Source of the DNA: Aptenodytes patagonicus
Taxonomy: Eukaryota; Chordata; Aves; Sphenisciformes; Spheniscidae
DNA: 64,000 nucleotides
Assembly: GCF_965638725.1 (NCBI RefSeq)
Contig: NC_134961.1
Coordinates: forward strand, 124,001 to 188,000
Direction of reading: 5' to 3'
Part shown: piece after piece, positions 1 to 44,449 of the stretch
How positions within the stretch are numbered: position 1 is the first letter of the stretch
Layout: each line of letters begins with the position of its first letter
Notes under the pieces: generated by a model
Database searches by the model: none
What the model saw: the letters and a program-made list of their open reading frames with translations, nothing else
What the model was told of the DNA's origin: nothing
Translations under genes and position numbers: made by a program

Positions 1-43
1 GTTACTTTTGTTTCAGTGTTTTCCTTTCCCTTCCCTTAACTAG

Positions 44-12174
<12,131 letters not shown>

Positions 12175-12340
12175 AAGAGGTAAAGCTGAGTCACATTCAA
12201 TTGGTTTAGCCTGTAGGAGTGAGCGCTAATGCAGATAAAAAGTTACAATTTCTGCCCCATCATGTTTTTGTTAAGTTATTTATCCTTTTTACTTCTGAAT
12301 GTATTTAAACTGAGAATAAAGCTTCATGTTAAGACACAGG
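12175..12340 (+). terminator. GTF3C1: GTF3C1 3' UTR and poly(A) signal
   Basis: A canonical AATAAA lies at 12315-12320, about 140 nt after the stop. A short 3' UTR ending near 12340 is inferred. Confidence 0.65.
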
Positions 12341-13290
12341 TAATATTTGATCCCACTTTAAGTATATTGTCTTTTTACCAGTAATTGCTTGTAGAGCATA
12401 TAGTTCATAGATTCTGCTTTATCTTACGTGGTTTTCACAAGGCACAGCAACGGCCCCTTTTTCATTTTTTCTCCCCCTAAGGCCACTGCGGTAACATTTT
12501 ACCTTCGCTTTGCCTTCCGCTCCCTTGCACAGCAGCTGGCTCTGCGCTAAGGTTTGCTTAACTGTTCTTTAGCTTGGTTATCTTAAGGCCTGCCTATATT
12601 TTAAACACACACTTGGTGTGCACGGCAATTAGTTTCTTGCATGTGCTTTTTAGCAGACCTGCTGCACTGTGTGAAATAAGGGCCCCGTGTCTTCCCTAAT
12701 CATAGAATCATAGAATCATAGAATCATTGAGGTTGGAAAAGATCAAGTCCAACCATCGACCCAACACCACCACCCACTAAACCATGTCCCTAAGTGCCTC
12801 ATCTACTCGTCTTTTAAATACCTCCCCTCAGGTCTCCCGAGCCTCCTTTTCTCCAGGCTAAACAACCCCAGTTCCCTCAGCCGCTCCTCAGCAGACTTGT
12901 TCTCCAGACCCCTCACCAGCCTCGTTGCCCTTCTCTGGACACGCTCCAGCACCTCGACGTCCTTCTTGTAGTGAGGGGCCCAAAACTGAACACAGTATTC
13001 GAGGTGCGGCCTCACCAGGGCCGAGTACAGGGGCACGATCACTTCCCTACTCCTGCTGGCCACACTATTGCTGATACAGGCCAGGATGCCCTTGGCCTTC
13101 TTGGCTGCCTGGGCACACTGCCGGCTCATGTTCAGCCGGCTGTCGACCAACACCCCCAGGTCCTTTTCCGACAGGCCACAACGCAGGGAGGAACACCCTC
13201 TTAGAAGCTCTGACGGTCGTTTTCAGCGTACGGCAGCCTCGCCCCGGGTCAGGTTTTAAAGCAACCACGCAGCAGGCGGCTACTTCGGCC
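12341..13290. other. Gap between the convergent GTF3C1 and POLR3K 3' ends
   Basis: The ~950-bp gap holds a CR1 fragment (12698-13178) and otherwise unremarkable sequence. I see no further gene. Confidence 0.7.
12698..13178 (-). mobile_element. CR1 LINE, 5'-truncated and internally deleted
   Basis: On the - strand the element starts inside the reverse-transcriptase ORF at [18 protein letters not shown]. It continues through [20 protein letters not shown] and [15 protein letters not shown]. The frame then jumps straight to the 3' tail (GRYLKDE), skipping the usual ~70 codons between. The 3' end at 12698 carries three to four copies of the ATTCTATG-type terminal repeat. The coding part is still open, suggesting a relatively young insertion. 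It cannot move by itself. Confidence 0.9.
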
Positions 13291-13300
13291 CAGTGAAGTG

Positions 13301-13306
13301 TTTATT
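13301..13306 (-). terminator. POLR3K: POLR3K poly(A) signal
   Basis: TTTATT on the + strand is AATAAA on the - strand, about 140 nt beyond the POLR3K stop codon. Cleavage is expected near 13285. Confidence 0.7.
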
Positions 13307-13443
13307 GCAGGAGAAGACGCCCCTACCCCATCCCCGCGGGACTCCTGCTGCCGGGGCCGGGCCCAGGCCGAGCCCCTTACCTCAGCTCCGCGGAGGGGAG
13401 AGCAGGCTGGGCCCGCGCCGCGGCCCCCCGGGCCCCGGGGGCC

Positions 13444-13571
13444 TCAGTCCCGCCAGCGGTGCCCGCACTGCGCGTTGCAGCACTTGTAGAAGGTGGTCAT
13501 GGGCTCGTCGGCCGAGCGCGTCTGGATCTGCATGAAGTAGGCGCGGGGGTGCTCGCACTTGGGGCAGGGCT
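13444..13571 (-). CDS. POLR3K: POLR3K exon 3
   Basis: CCCCGCAG opens [17 protein letters not shown]. The exon ends CGHRWRD and TGA (complement of 13444-13446). It carries the TFIIS-like ribbon. Confidence 0.96.
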
Positions 13572-13938
13572 CTGCGGGGCGAGGCGCGGCGTCGTGAGGA
13601 GAGGCGAGGCGAGGCCCGACCCCCCGGCCCGGCCCGGCCCGCCCCGGCCCTACCTGCCGTGGAGTCCACGTTCTCCCAGGCCGCGGCGCCGCCCAGCACG
13701 TCGTCCACCTCCTTCAGCCGCGGGTACTTCCTGCTCGTCACCTGCGGGACGCCGCCGGTCAGGGGGCCCCGGGCCGCCCGCCGCCTCCCCCCCGGCCCCG
13801 CGCCCGCCCCCCGCGCCGCCCCGGCACCTTCCGCGTGACGTTGCGCACGTAGGGGCAGGTGGTGCAGGCGAAGCGGTGGCAGCGCGGCCCCTCCTCGGCC
13901 ACCAGCACGTTGCCGCAGGCCGGGCAGAAGAGCAGCAT
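13444..13938 (-). CDS. POLR3K: POLR3K, RNA polymerase III subunit RPC10 (complete, 3 exons)
   Basis: This is the small Pol III subunit (C11/RPC10) that acts in intrinsic RNA cleavage, termination and re-initiation. Coding exons on the - strand are 13828-13938, 13654-13741 and 13444-13571. They total 327 nt, or 108 aa, the family's usual length. The N-terminal zinc ribbon uses C5/C8 and C25/C28. The C-terminal TFIIS-like ribbon uses C69/C72 and C97/C102. It contains [16 protein letters not shown], whose acidic D88-E89 tip reaches the active centre in this family. The start is the only suitable Met and gives the canonical [12 protein letters not shown]. The gene is head to head with SNRNP25 and tail to tail with GTF3C1. 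No key residue is missing. Confidence 0.97.
13654..13741 (-). CDS. POLR3K: POLR3K exon 2
   Basis: CCCGCAG opens [18 protein letters not shown] and the exon ends ENVDSTA plus one base before GTAGGG. It is the linker between the two zinc ribbons. Confidence 0.96.
13828..13938 (-). CDS. POLR3K: POLR3K exon 1
   Basis: The exon holds 37 codons from [10 protein letters not shown] to YVRNVTRK, ending in phase 0 before a GTGCCG donor. It carries the first zinc ribbon. Confidence 0.96.
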
Positions 13939-13978
13939 CCCCGGTTCCGCGGCGCCGGCCGCCCCTTCCGGCGCGGCG
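13939..13978. promoter_or_regulatory. 40-bp bidirectional start region between POLR3K and SNRNP25
   Basis: The POLR3K ATG (13938, - strand) and the SNRNP25 ATG (13979, + strand) are separated by only 40 bp of GC-rich DNA. Both 5' UTRs must be very short, or the transcripts must begin inside each other's first exon. There is no TATA box. Confidence 0.8.
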
Positions 13979-14086
13979 ATGGCGGAGGCGGAGGAGGAGC
14001 TGGCGCACGCCGAGGTGCTGGAGCTCTTCCAGGCGGCGCTGGCGCGGCTGGTGCAGGACCCGCTGCTCTGCGACCTCCCGCCGCAG
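13979..14086 (+). CDS. SNRNP25: SNRNP25 exon 1
   Basis: The exon holds 36 codons from MAEAEEELAH to CDLPPQ. The ATG context GCGATGG is good. It ends in phase 0 before GTGGGG. Confidence 0.93.
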
Positions 14087-16226
14087 GTGGGGCCGGGGGC
14101 GGCGGGGGCCGGGCCGGGGCCGGGGCCGGGGCCGGGGGGGGGCGGTGGCGGGGCTCAGGCCCGCCTCGCTCGCGTGTCGCGGCCGTGCCGCCCGCAGGTG
14201 ACGGCGGAGGAGATCGGCTCGCAGGTGGCGCTGGAGTACGGGCAGGCCATGACGGTGCGCGTCTGCAAGGCGGACGGCGAGACCATGCGTGCGTCCCGGG
14301 GCCGGGGGGGCGGGCGGAGCCGGCCTGGGGGAGGAACGGGCCGGGGGGGGACCAGGCCAGGCCCGGCTGGGCGGCGGGGGGGTGGTAGGCCGGGGGCCGG
14401 GGCGCTGACGGGACTCTCTCCCCCCCTCGCTCCAGCCGTGGTGGTGGTGCAGAACGCCTCGGTGCTGGAGCTGAAGAAGGCGCTGCGGCGGCACGTCCAG
14501 CTGCGGCAGGCACGGCAGGGCGGCGTCCAGCACCTCAGCTGGTGAGCGGGACCGGGGGGCTGGCGGGCTCGCCCTGCTCACCCCCACTTTCATCACTTTC
14601 CCGGGGCCAGTGGTTCTTCCTGCGGCTCCCCCTAAGTGCTTTTCCCCTAGGAAGTACATATGGAGGACATACCACTTAACCTACGCCGGAGAGAAACTGG
14701 CAGATGACAGAAAGAAACTGAGAGAGTAAGTAATCAAATCTCTTCTGCATCTGTGGGGCTGGAGAGGCCAAGCTGGAGTCCACACAGCATCTGCACAGGC
14801 AGGGCTAACGTGGGACTTTGTGCCCTGGCTCAGGTAGGTCCTCCTAGCATTGGAAGAGGCTGCCCAGGGAAGTGGTGGAGTCACCATCCCTGGAGGTATT
14901 GAAAAGACGTGTAGATGTGGCACTTAGGGACATGGTTTAGTGGTGGACTTGGCAGCGCTACGTTAGCGGTTGGACTCGATCTTAAAGGTCTTTTCCAACT
15001 TAAATGGTTCTATGATTCCACTTAAAATTGACTGCACGATGGGACCAGCACTGCACACAGAGGTGGGACAGGCCCTGCCCTGACAGACTGAGAGGCCGTC
15101 TGCAGGACAGGAAGGCCTCAAGTAGTTCCTCCGCCACAACCATCCTGTGCTGAGTGTGTTCGTCCAATTCAGACCACACCAGGGCACTCGGACGCATTGC
15201 CCCTTGGCCGTCTATGCCAAACTCCTGCAGAATAGGCTATGCTTACTAAGGTTACACCTGAGGTATCCTGCAGAGACAAGATCAGTGAGGAAAAGCATGA
15301 GTATGAGGGGAGTAGAATACAGAGAAGGCCGGGAATGGTGTCACGCACGTGAAGCACATCATTAGGTCATTTCCACGGAAACTGGGAGCTGCTCAGCAGA
15401 GGATGGGGTCAGGACACATTATGTGGTGGAGGGGATCCAGGGTGGGAGGGACCTCTGAAAGTCATCTAGTCCAGTCCTCCGCACAAGCAGGGTCTGCTAG
15501 AGCTGGTTGCTCAGGGCTGCGTCCAGTTGGGTTTTGAGTATCTCCAAGAATGCAGACTCCACAACCTCTCTGGACAACCTGTTCCAGTGCTCAGTCACCC
15601 TCACAGAGGGCTTGGCAGAGCTGCTGAGGTAGAAAGGTAGGAAGGAGGGTGGAAGAATGACAAGCAAAGAGCAAACCAAGGATAAGAGTGTTGGGCTCCG
15701 GACCTGCTCAGCCACGTGTCGGAGACCATCTAGTAACGACACTGACAAACCACTCCCACGTTTCCATGCCCGTTCTCAAGGCGAGGAGGCAGGAGGTGCT
15801 TCTGAGCACTCTAGCTGTTGCATACAGCAGTGCTGGGTATGCCAGCCTGCATGCAGACCAGCAAGAAAAGCTTGTCTGAAGTATTAAAAATTTAGCAAGG
15901 CAGCCTTAGTCAAAGCTGTCCTCGAAAGACTGAGCCATGGGTGACAGATGTTGCATTTAAGGGCACGTTGCAGTTAAAAAGGCAGATGATCAGATCCTTC
16001 AGTGCTGGCAGCATGTTCTATGTACACAAGTGAGAATTTTAACTTGTCCTGCGTTAGAGCACAGCACGCGACCATAGGAGTCCATCTCCCCCTGGGAAAG
16101 AGGAGGCTATAGGATTTCAAAGGTTGTGGTTTCTGGGAACCTGGCATATAACATCATAACTCTCTGCTCAGGTATGGCATCAGAAACCGGGATGAGGTCA
16201 GCTTCATAAAGAAACTTCGAAAGTAA
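13979..16226 (+). CDS. SNRNP25: SNRNP25, U11/U12 snRNP 25 kDa protein (complete, 5 coding exons)
   Basis: This is a protein of the U11/U12 di-snRNP of the minor (U12-type) spliceosome, with a ubiquitin-like fold. Coding exons are 13979-14086, 14198-14288, 14436-14541, 14651-14725 and 16172-16226. They total 435 nt, or 144 aa, all GT-AG with matching phases. Recognisable stretches are LVQDPLLCDLP, ALEYGQAMTVRVCK, SWKYIWRTYHLTYAGEKL and YGIRNRDEVSFIKKLRK. The start is forced: the next in-frame Met is inside AMTVRV. It makes the protein about 12 residues longer than human (132 aa, from memory), with an acidic, alanine-rich N-terminal helix. A CR1 3' end and another CR1 piece sit in intron 4. Confidence 0.96.
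14198..14288 (+). CDS. SNRNP25: SNRNP25 exon 2
   Basis: CCCGCAG opens VTAEEIGSQVALEYGQAM. The exon ends DGETM plus one base before GTGCGT. Confidence 0.95.
14436..14541 (+). CDS. SNRNP25: SNRNP25 exon 3
   Basis: CGCTCCAG opens PVVVVQNASVLELKKALRR. The exon ends GGVQHLS plus two bases of a Trp codon before GTGAGC. Confidence 0.95.
14651..14725 (+). CDS. SNRNP25: SNRNP25 exon 4
   Basis: TTCCCCTAG opens WKYIWRTYHLTYAGEKLADD. The exon ends RKKLR plus two bases before GTAAGT. Confidence 0.95.
14848..15019 (+). mobile_element. CR1 LINE 3' end in SNRNP25 intron 4
   Basis: It begins TTGGAAGAGGCTGCCCAGGG (end of the RT ORF) and continues through GACATGGTTTAGTGGTGG. It ends in the CR1 tail TCTTTTCCAAC with GGTTCTATGATTC. 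It is 5'-truncated, about 170 bp. Confidence 0.85.
15432..15612 (-). mobile_element. CR1 LINE fragment, antisense, in SNRNP25 intron 4
   Basis: The - strand reads SVRVTEHWNRLSREVVES followed by LEILKTQLDAALSNQL, the C-terminus of CR1 reverse transcriptase. The 3' UTR (GGTGGGAGGGACCTCTGAAA on +) continues past it. No terminal repeats are visible. Confidence 0.8.
16172..16226 (+). CDS. SNRNP25: SNRNP25 last coding exon
   Basis: CTCTGCTCAG opens EYGIRNRDEVSFIKKLRK with TAA at 16224-16226. The exon probably continues to 16238, where a perfect CAG/GTAAGT donor follows. Confidence 0.95.
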
Positions 16227-17631
16227 CCTATCAATCAGGTAAGTCCTAAATATCCATTAAGAGCTACCAACTCTTCATCTTCCTCTTCCCCAAGCCCTAG
16301 TGTTCAGGCTCACAGCAGCTGGTGGTGCTGCTCTCCGCTGCGTAGCGGAGCATTTCTGAATGCTCATGTCTGCATTAGGCTTGTGCCCTGGCTCTGGTCT
16401 GTTTCCACGTCCTGGTTGTGTTGCTTGTGCTTCTCTCAGGGCGGGGAATGATAATTCAGCTGCTGCAGTTCACACATCAGGAGCAGCACCAGCAATACCT
16501 TAGTGCTGGCAGTGGTGTATCTCTAACCCTACTTTAGGTTTAGACTCTGAATCTGCTCCCACAATGTCTAGAGATTCGTTAAATGCAGTGTTCCTTTGCC
16601 CTCGTGATTGCTTCTAGGACCTTGCTTTCTTTTAGGCTTCTTGAATCTCTAGAAATCACTGCTAGGAATGTGGCTGGGTGCTAACTAATCCCCAGGAGGA
16701 CGGAGGACTCTGTGCTACAGGCGATTGCCATCACCCAGGTCATTTGGGTCCTCCTGCGTGCCTCAGACTCTCATATCCGAGTGACTGTTCTCCCACCCTG
16801 CTCCTAGTGCTCCTGTACCGTTCAGAGCACCTGCAGCTAACAGAAATGGCCCACGGGGGTGCATAAGCAAATGCAACAAGCAAACACAGCATGTTCTTTG
16901 CTGTTCCACAGTGGGTATATTTTGAGCCATCTTTCTCAATTACTGCAAGCTGTAAGGGGTTAGGAAAAGGGACCTCAGCTTCCCTATCCTGTAGTTTCTG
17001 TCTCTCTGTTTCTCCATTTTCTGGTTTATAGAAACTCGTGTTCAACTGATTCATTCTTTTCAGAAGACAGGACACAGCACTAGACAACTTTCGGTCATGG
17101 TATTTCTGTGCAACCGATGCATTTAAAAACACTTCCAGCACCGGAAGCACGAGTAGCACGTATATTACCTGTTTGTAACCTATGTAGACATAATTCTGGT
17201 ATTATACTGCTATTTTTAGAAAGTTGTGCATACAAACACAAGATGTGGCCAAGTTTAAAATTACGTTTGCTTCCCCTCAACATCTAAAAACACAACCACA
17301 GTGTCTGAGGAGCAGTGGTAATAGCAGCTTTTCCAAACGCTTGGGTTTTTGTTTTGCGGCTCCAGCTGGCTGGGTTAGAAACTGTTGCTTTGTGATCACA
17401 GTAACTTTTTCTCTTCTTTCAAGAGAAAAACATCCAGTTTTTCAACATCCAGTGTAATAAAATGGGTGCCATGAGAGAAGCCATCTGCCCCATGGTGCCT
17501 ATGACCAGCAGTCACCTATGGCACTGGCTGATCCCCCCTCCCCGGGCCTGTCTAGGCGGGGTAGTGTGGTGATAAGAGAGCCCAGCATGCAGTAACTATT
17601 GTCACTGACAAATATCTTCTTTCTTTAACAG

Positions 17632-17815
17632 AGAGAGCAGAGAATCCAGCACTACCAAGACCAGACTGTGGATTCAGCAGGTTCCCGGAGGAAAAAAGGT
17701 TGTAACATTTCAAAGAGAAACAAACTCCAGTTTTTTGTAGTTGCTATTTGAAATGTCTGCTTCTCAGCTGTATGTGGAACGTGCTTTCAGTGATTAAAGA
17801 GACCCTCTAGTTTTC
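17632..17815 (+). other. SNRNP25: Probable SNRNP25 3' UTR exon
   Basis: A consensus donor (CAG/GTAAGT at 16236-16244) lies 12 nt after the stop. A strong acceptor (TTCTTTCTTTAACAG) ends at 17631. An ATTAAA poly(A) signal follows at 17793-17798. The intron between them (16239-17631) shows no coding sequence. If it is not spliced, an AATAAA at 17456-17461 could end the transcript instead. Confidence 0.5.
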
Positions 17816-17985
17816 TGAGGCTTTTAAGGCCCTTATTTCCAGCTGCAAATCTGCCTCTGACTGTTTTGGGTGCTAGAAAAGGATTGCTTCTACTGATACA
17901 TGAAACAGCATAGGTGAGAGAAAGTAACAAACGTAGCCACAGACTATGCAGAACAATTAACAGTAGCTAAAACGCTACCTTACCA

Positions 17986-17991
17986 TTTAAT
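17986..17991 (-). terminator. RHBDF1: Candidate RHBDF1 poly(A) signal
   Basis: TTTAAT on the + strand is ATTAAA on the - strand, about 300 nt past the RHBDF1 stop. I saw no - strand AATAAA between 17800 and 18289. The RHBDF1 3' end would then lie within ~200 bp of the convergent SNRNP25 3' end. Confidence 0.35.
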
Positions 17992-18289
17992 CACCACCTT
18001 AGCAGTAGTAAACAACTCTGGTTAAAAATGTAGTATTGAAACTAGTGTAATAAAAATAATGGCAGCAGAAAAGGTTCAATACAATTGAACAAGGCACAAA
18101 CGTTCTGTTTTCAGAGTCTTCTGAGATAAGGCAAAACATGCCTGCCAAGTGCTAAGGAGACAGTTTAAATTAACCACGGGCAGGGTTAGAAGTGTCATTG
18201 GATTAGAGGCTTTGTCCACATGGAACCGGCACAGCAAACGCAAAGACAGTCCATCTCCAGTGCCTGCTCGAGAAGCCAGTCTTTGCCTT

Positions 18290-40815
<22,526 letters not shown>

Positions 40816-41730
40816 CGTCCCACGTTTGTCCTCAGGCCTAGGAGAGGGGAGAAGTCACAGTCAGGAGGGAGCCAGGCTCATCCCTGACACGGTACGTGCC
40901 GGCAGGGCCAAGCAGAGCGCCCTCCTCCAGGCTGTGACTGATGGGACCCAAGCCCCATGCTGGACAACTTCCCAAACTCCTCATGAGGGTTCCGGCGTCA
41001 CAGCTTGTGTCCGTGCTGGTCAGCCAGGACCAGACACTCGGAGGACATGGCACGTTTCTAAGGCCTGCAGGATCTCGAGCCAGGTGCCAGAGACCGCAGT
41101 CACAAGTTTGAAAGTCACCTCCCATTGAGATTTTTGCTGAGACTACTGTGAGATTCAGATTCCTTAAGAACCAGTCATGAATTAAATCTTAATGAGATCT
41201 GGATCCAGTCCAACCAGCTAAGTAACTGCAGTACCAAAAGCCACTGACCTCCCTCTAAAAACAGCTTGTGACTCACAGAGGCACCCTTGCCCACCCAAAG
41301 CCAAGCACCACACTTTCCTACCTAACTACTACTTAGCAATTAGCAAGTGGCCGTTTCTCATTGCTGGTTCTAATCTCTTTTAAATGTAGTCATTTTCTAG
41401 AAACATGACATAGTCCACAGAGTAATACAAGTATAGCATGAACATTAGAGAACTGGCACTAATCCTGAACTAAGAGTGGTCTTTATACATAAATAATAAT
41501 GATACGGTATTTAAATAAAAACCACTGTGCTACCAAAAATGCCAGAGTAACCAGAGTGACGCGCCGTCATCTTGCTCACCCTACTATACTGCAACTTTCT
41601 CCTCCTGTTTAGGTTGCATGCAGTGGGACAGGGACCATGCAACTCTTTCAGGCTGGCAGAATGCCTACTTTACTCTGCATGCTCAGAGAAACAATTAAGA
41701 AAATAGATTTCATTGGAGGAAGATCAGCTC

Positions 41731-41772
41731 AGATACCTCCACAGGTAACTTCCAACCTAAGTTATTCTACAA
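41731..41772 (+). mobile_element. Possible CR1 3' tail fragment
   Basis: CTTCCAACCTAAGTTATTCT resembles the usual CR1 3' tail, preceded by a degenerate ACCTCCACAGG. It is only ~40 bp, so this is tentative. Confidence 0.4.
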
Positions 41773-42094
41773 GCCCATATTTCTTCCTCTCCTAGCACAC
41801 ACGCAACTGAAAGCTAGCAGTGGGAAGCACATGTGCTGAATGGGACAACAGATCCAATTCCATCCCAGCTCCCTCCTTGTGTTGTCCTAGGCTACAAAAA
41901 TCAAGAGTCCCAGCCTCTTCCCCCACCATGGTGGACAGATGAAGTAAACATCCAGTTAACTTAGCAGGCACACAGGATTTGAAAGGGACTAGGAGAAAAG
42001 CTATTTGGATTAAAACTCAGTGCTCTTACAATGTCACAGTCAATTTATTTTAAATGCACAATGAGTTTAATATGCCAGGGACCAGAGGCAGAGG

Positions 42095-42222
42095 GACCTC
42101 CATCCTTGGAGACATTTGGCACTTAACTAAACGAGGCCCTGAGCTGCTCAATTATCCCTGCCTTGCACAGCGGCTGAGCCAGACAACCTGCGGAGGTCCC
42201 TCCCAACTTAAATTAGGCACTG
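42095..42222 (+). mobile_element. Diverged CR1 3' fragment
   Basis: CCATCCTTGGAGACATTTGG followed by GAGGCCCTGAGCTGCTCAAT and GGAGGTCCCTCCCAACTTAA follows the order of a CR1 ORF2 end and 3' UTR. It is strongly diverged and old. Confidence 0.65.
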
Positions 42223-44060
42223 GTTCTCTGAAACACGCGCTGCCTTTCATGGCATTTCCACCATATTCCCACAGCTCACTGCAGCTGCTCTGGAAAGGGA
42301 GCTGCACAAACAGTGAAGCTTACCATTGCAAAAGATACACGGCAGGGAGGGAAATAGGTCAACAAAAGGGAGTGGGGGATGATCTGGATTGGCTTAGAAG
42401 AGAATCTCATCTAAAAGGAGCTGAAGACCAGCTGCTAGAGCTCAGTCACACAAGCTGGGCTGGCTGCCAGGAGCACCACACTCAGCTGAGCCAGAACGAC
42501 AGAAAGGGAGGACTCAGCTGTAGGTGGATGAAGGTTGGGTTTCAGCAAATACCACAGGCCCCCAAAAGTCTGGGAATTCATGATCTAGCCTGTACAGACA
42601 TGCCCTTCGTACATGCACCACGGTCCTGTGTGCACAGATGCAGTGCCATGCATCAGAGGGACACAATCCTTCTTCCCTCCACCCCTAGCCACAGGGGTGA
42701 CTAAATGCATCTGTTCTAACTTCTTATAAGATGAGAATAGTGAGAGTATTAGGGGAACTCCCGCCTGCTCTTCGTAAGGGTAAATCCGCTACAAGACAGC
42801 TTTCAGTCTTGCATACAAAATGGGCAAACTTGTCTTCATGGTGAGGTCAGAAAGCAAAGCAGATTTCTCATACCTGAAAAACTCTCTTGGTGCAATGCAA
42901 AGAGCTCCAGCATTTACCCATGAGGATCACGAACACCAGGTCTTCCTGAGATGCTCTAATCAGAGACCAGCCAAGAGGGACAGAGCCACCACTCTGGCAT
43001 GACCAAACACAACCTATTTCACACATGCCCCTCATGACACAACTCAAGAGCCTCCTTTCTGCGCCTGCAAGGGCGAATTCAGAGCCTCTGAACTAGAAAC
43101 TCTTCTTTTTCCAGCATCTCTTCAATGAGCAGACATCACTCAACTTCCTTCCTCTCCACCTACAGAGCTGCCTTTGTGAAGAGGTGCTTTGGGTGTAAAG
43201 CATGCAAACGTGTAAGATTTGCAGCTTTACCAAACAGCGAGGCCAAGCCAGGAAGGCAGTGAATGAATCACTCCTGTATTGCCCAAAAGCTGCCACAACA
43301 ATGCTGCGCTCTGTGAACGACTTTCCAGTGAAATCTGTTTTCAGACCCCCTTCCTAAATTGCCACGGACAGGGATGTCCACGTACCCATCAGGCTGGCCT
43401 CACTGCAACCCTTGCAGACTAGTGCATGGGGATCAACAGCAGTGGGCACACACGCCACATGCAAAGAAGAGGACAGAGCATGCACACACATGGGGTCAAG
43501 CCTGTGGCTTTATGGTTATCCCCAAAGTTGACTCAACTTTATACTCTAGGCAAGAAGATCTCAAGATGAAATTCACATAGCTGACAGAGCAATGGACTGC
43601 TTTCTCCCAACTTCAGCAGTTAAAGAGTTCTTCAAATGGCAAAGCATCAAAATGCATATATAATAATTGTGTAAGCACACTCAGTATTTAAAAACCAGTT
43701 GAGTTTCAAGGGTGACTGCCAAAAGAGTACTTAACTCAGGAGCAAATTCTTCTACCAGTTTGACCCTTTTTACTTACTAAAATGTTCATTTCCCAGTAAA
43801 AGAGTGCAGTGAAGGCAGAGCTGTTCAGCATTCCCATTCCACGTGTGCGTTTGGAGTGGCCAGGAATAAACCTTACAAACACATACGATGACACTTGCAG
43901 CGCTTGCCCTAGCAGGGCCTGATTCTCTGCACACTGTGAATACATGGCCACAGCACAGGTCAGCCAACCACCTCTGACCCAGGGCACAAAAGAGACTGGG
44001 GTATGGACACAAGAGGCAGGTCTCCAGGAGGTTAACAGTGAGACTGAATGTGGAACCATC

Positions 44061-44125
44061 TGTATACATAGACGTACAGGCTAGCTGTACATAGATGTAT
44101 AGCAGTGTACATAGATGTACAGCTG
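44061..44125. repeat. Three degenerate copies of a ~20-bp tandem repeat
   Basis: The unit TGTACATAGATGTA plus six variable bases occurs at 44086-44105 and 44106-44125. A more diverged, longer copy lies at 44061-44085. Confidence 0.7.
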
Positions 44126-44449
44126 GATGGTTGAACATAGTCTTTGCAAGGCAGGTAACACCCCTTATTACACCTGGTCCTCGCTCAAAGTGCTGCAGTT
44201 GCTAACTTCTGTCTCAGCACTGCACTAAAAGCACATGCTGAGTTTCATGCTAACCCCTTGATTATTTTTAGGGGTTAGTGTTTCAGGATACAGTGTTCCT
44301 GTATTTGATCGGGCCAGTGGGCTTTGTTTCAAAGTTGTCTGCATTGACACATATTTCATTTGAATGGTCCCATATCCTCAATCCCAATTTCTCAGTACTG
44401 TCCTAACAAGTGTTTTCAAGAGGTCACTGACAGCAGCAGGATAGGAACA

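Larger units (their letters stand above)
13262..14560. promoter_or_regulatory. CpG island spanning the POLR3K and SNRNP25 5' halves
   Basis: The stretch is extremely GC- and CpG-rich compared with both flanks. It covers all POLR3K exons and the first three SNRNP25 exons. By eye the boundary is abrupt at both sides. It is the expected housekeeping promoter for the divergent pair. Confidence 0.75.
15020..17631. other. SNRNP25 intron 4 remainder and 3' UTR intron: nothing further seen
   Basis: Apart from the CR1 pieces and the last coding exon (16172-16226), I see no coding or RNA gene here. Confidence 0.6.

Noticed and set aside
13382-14659. 425-aa open frame on the - strand, and similar long frames on the + strand, across the POLR3K/SNRNP25 island
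   Set aside because: The length comes from high GC, which removes stop codons. The composition is Pro/Arg/Ala/Gly-rich, and the frames run through introns of two well-supported genes.
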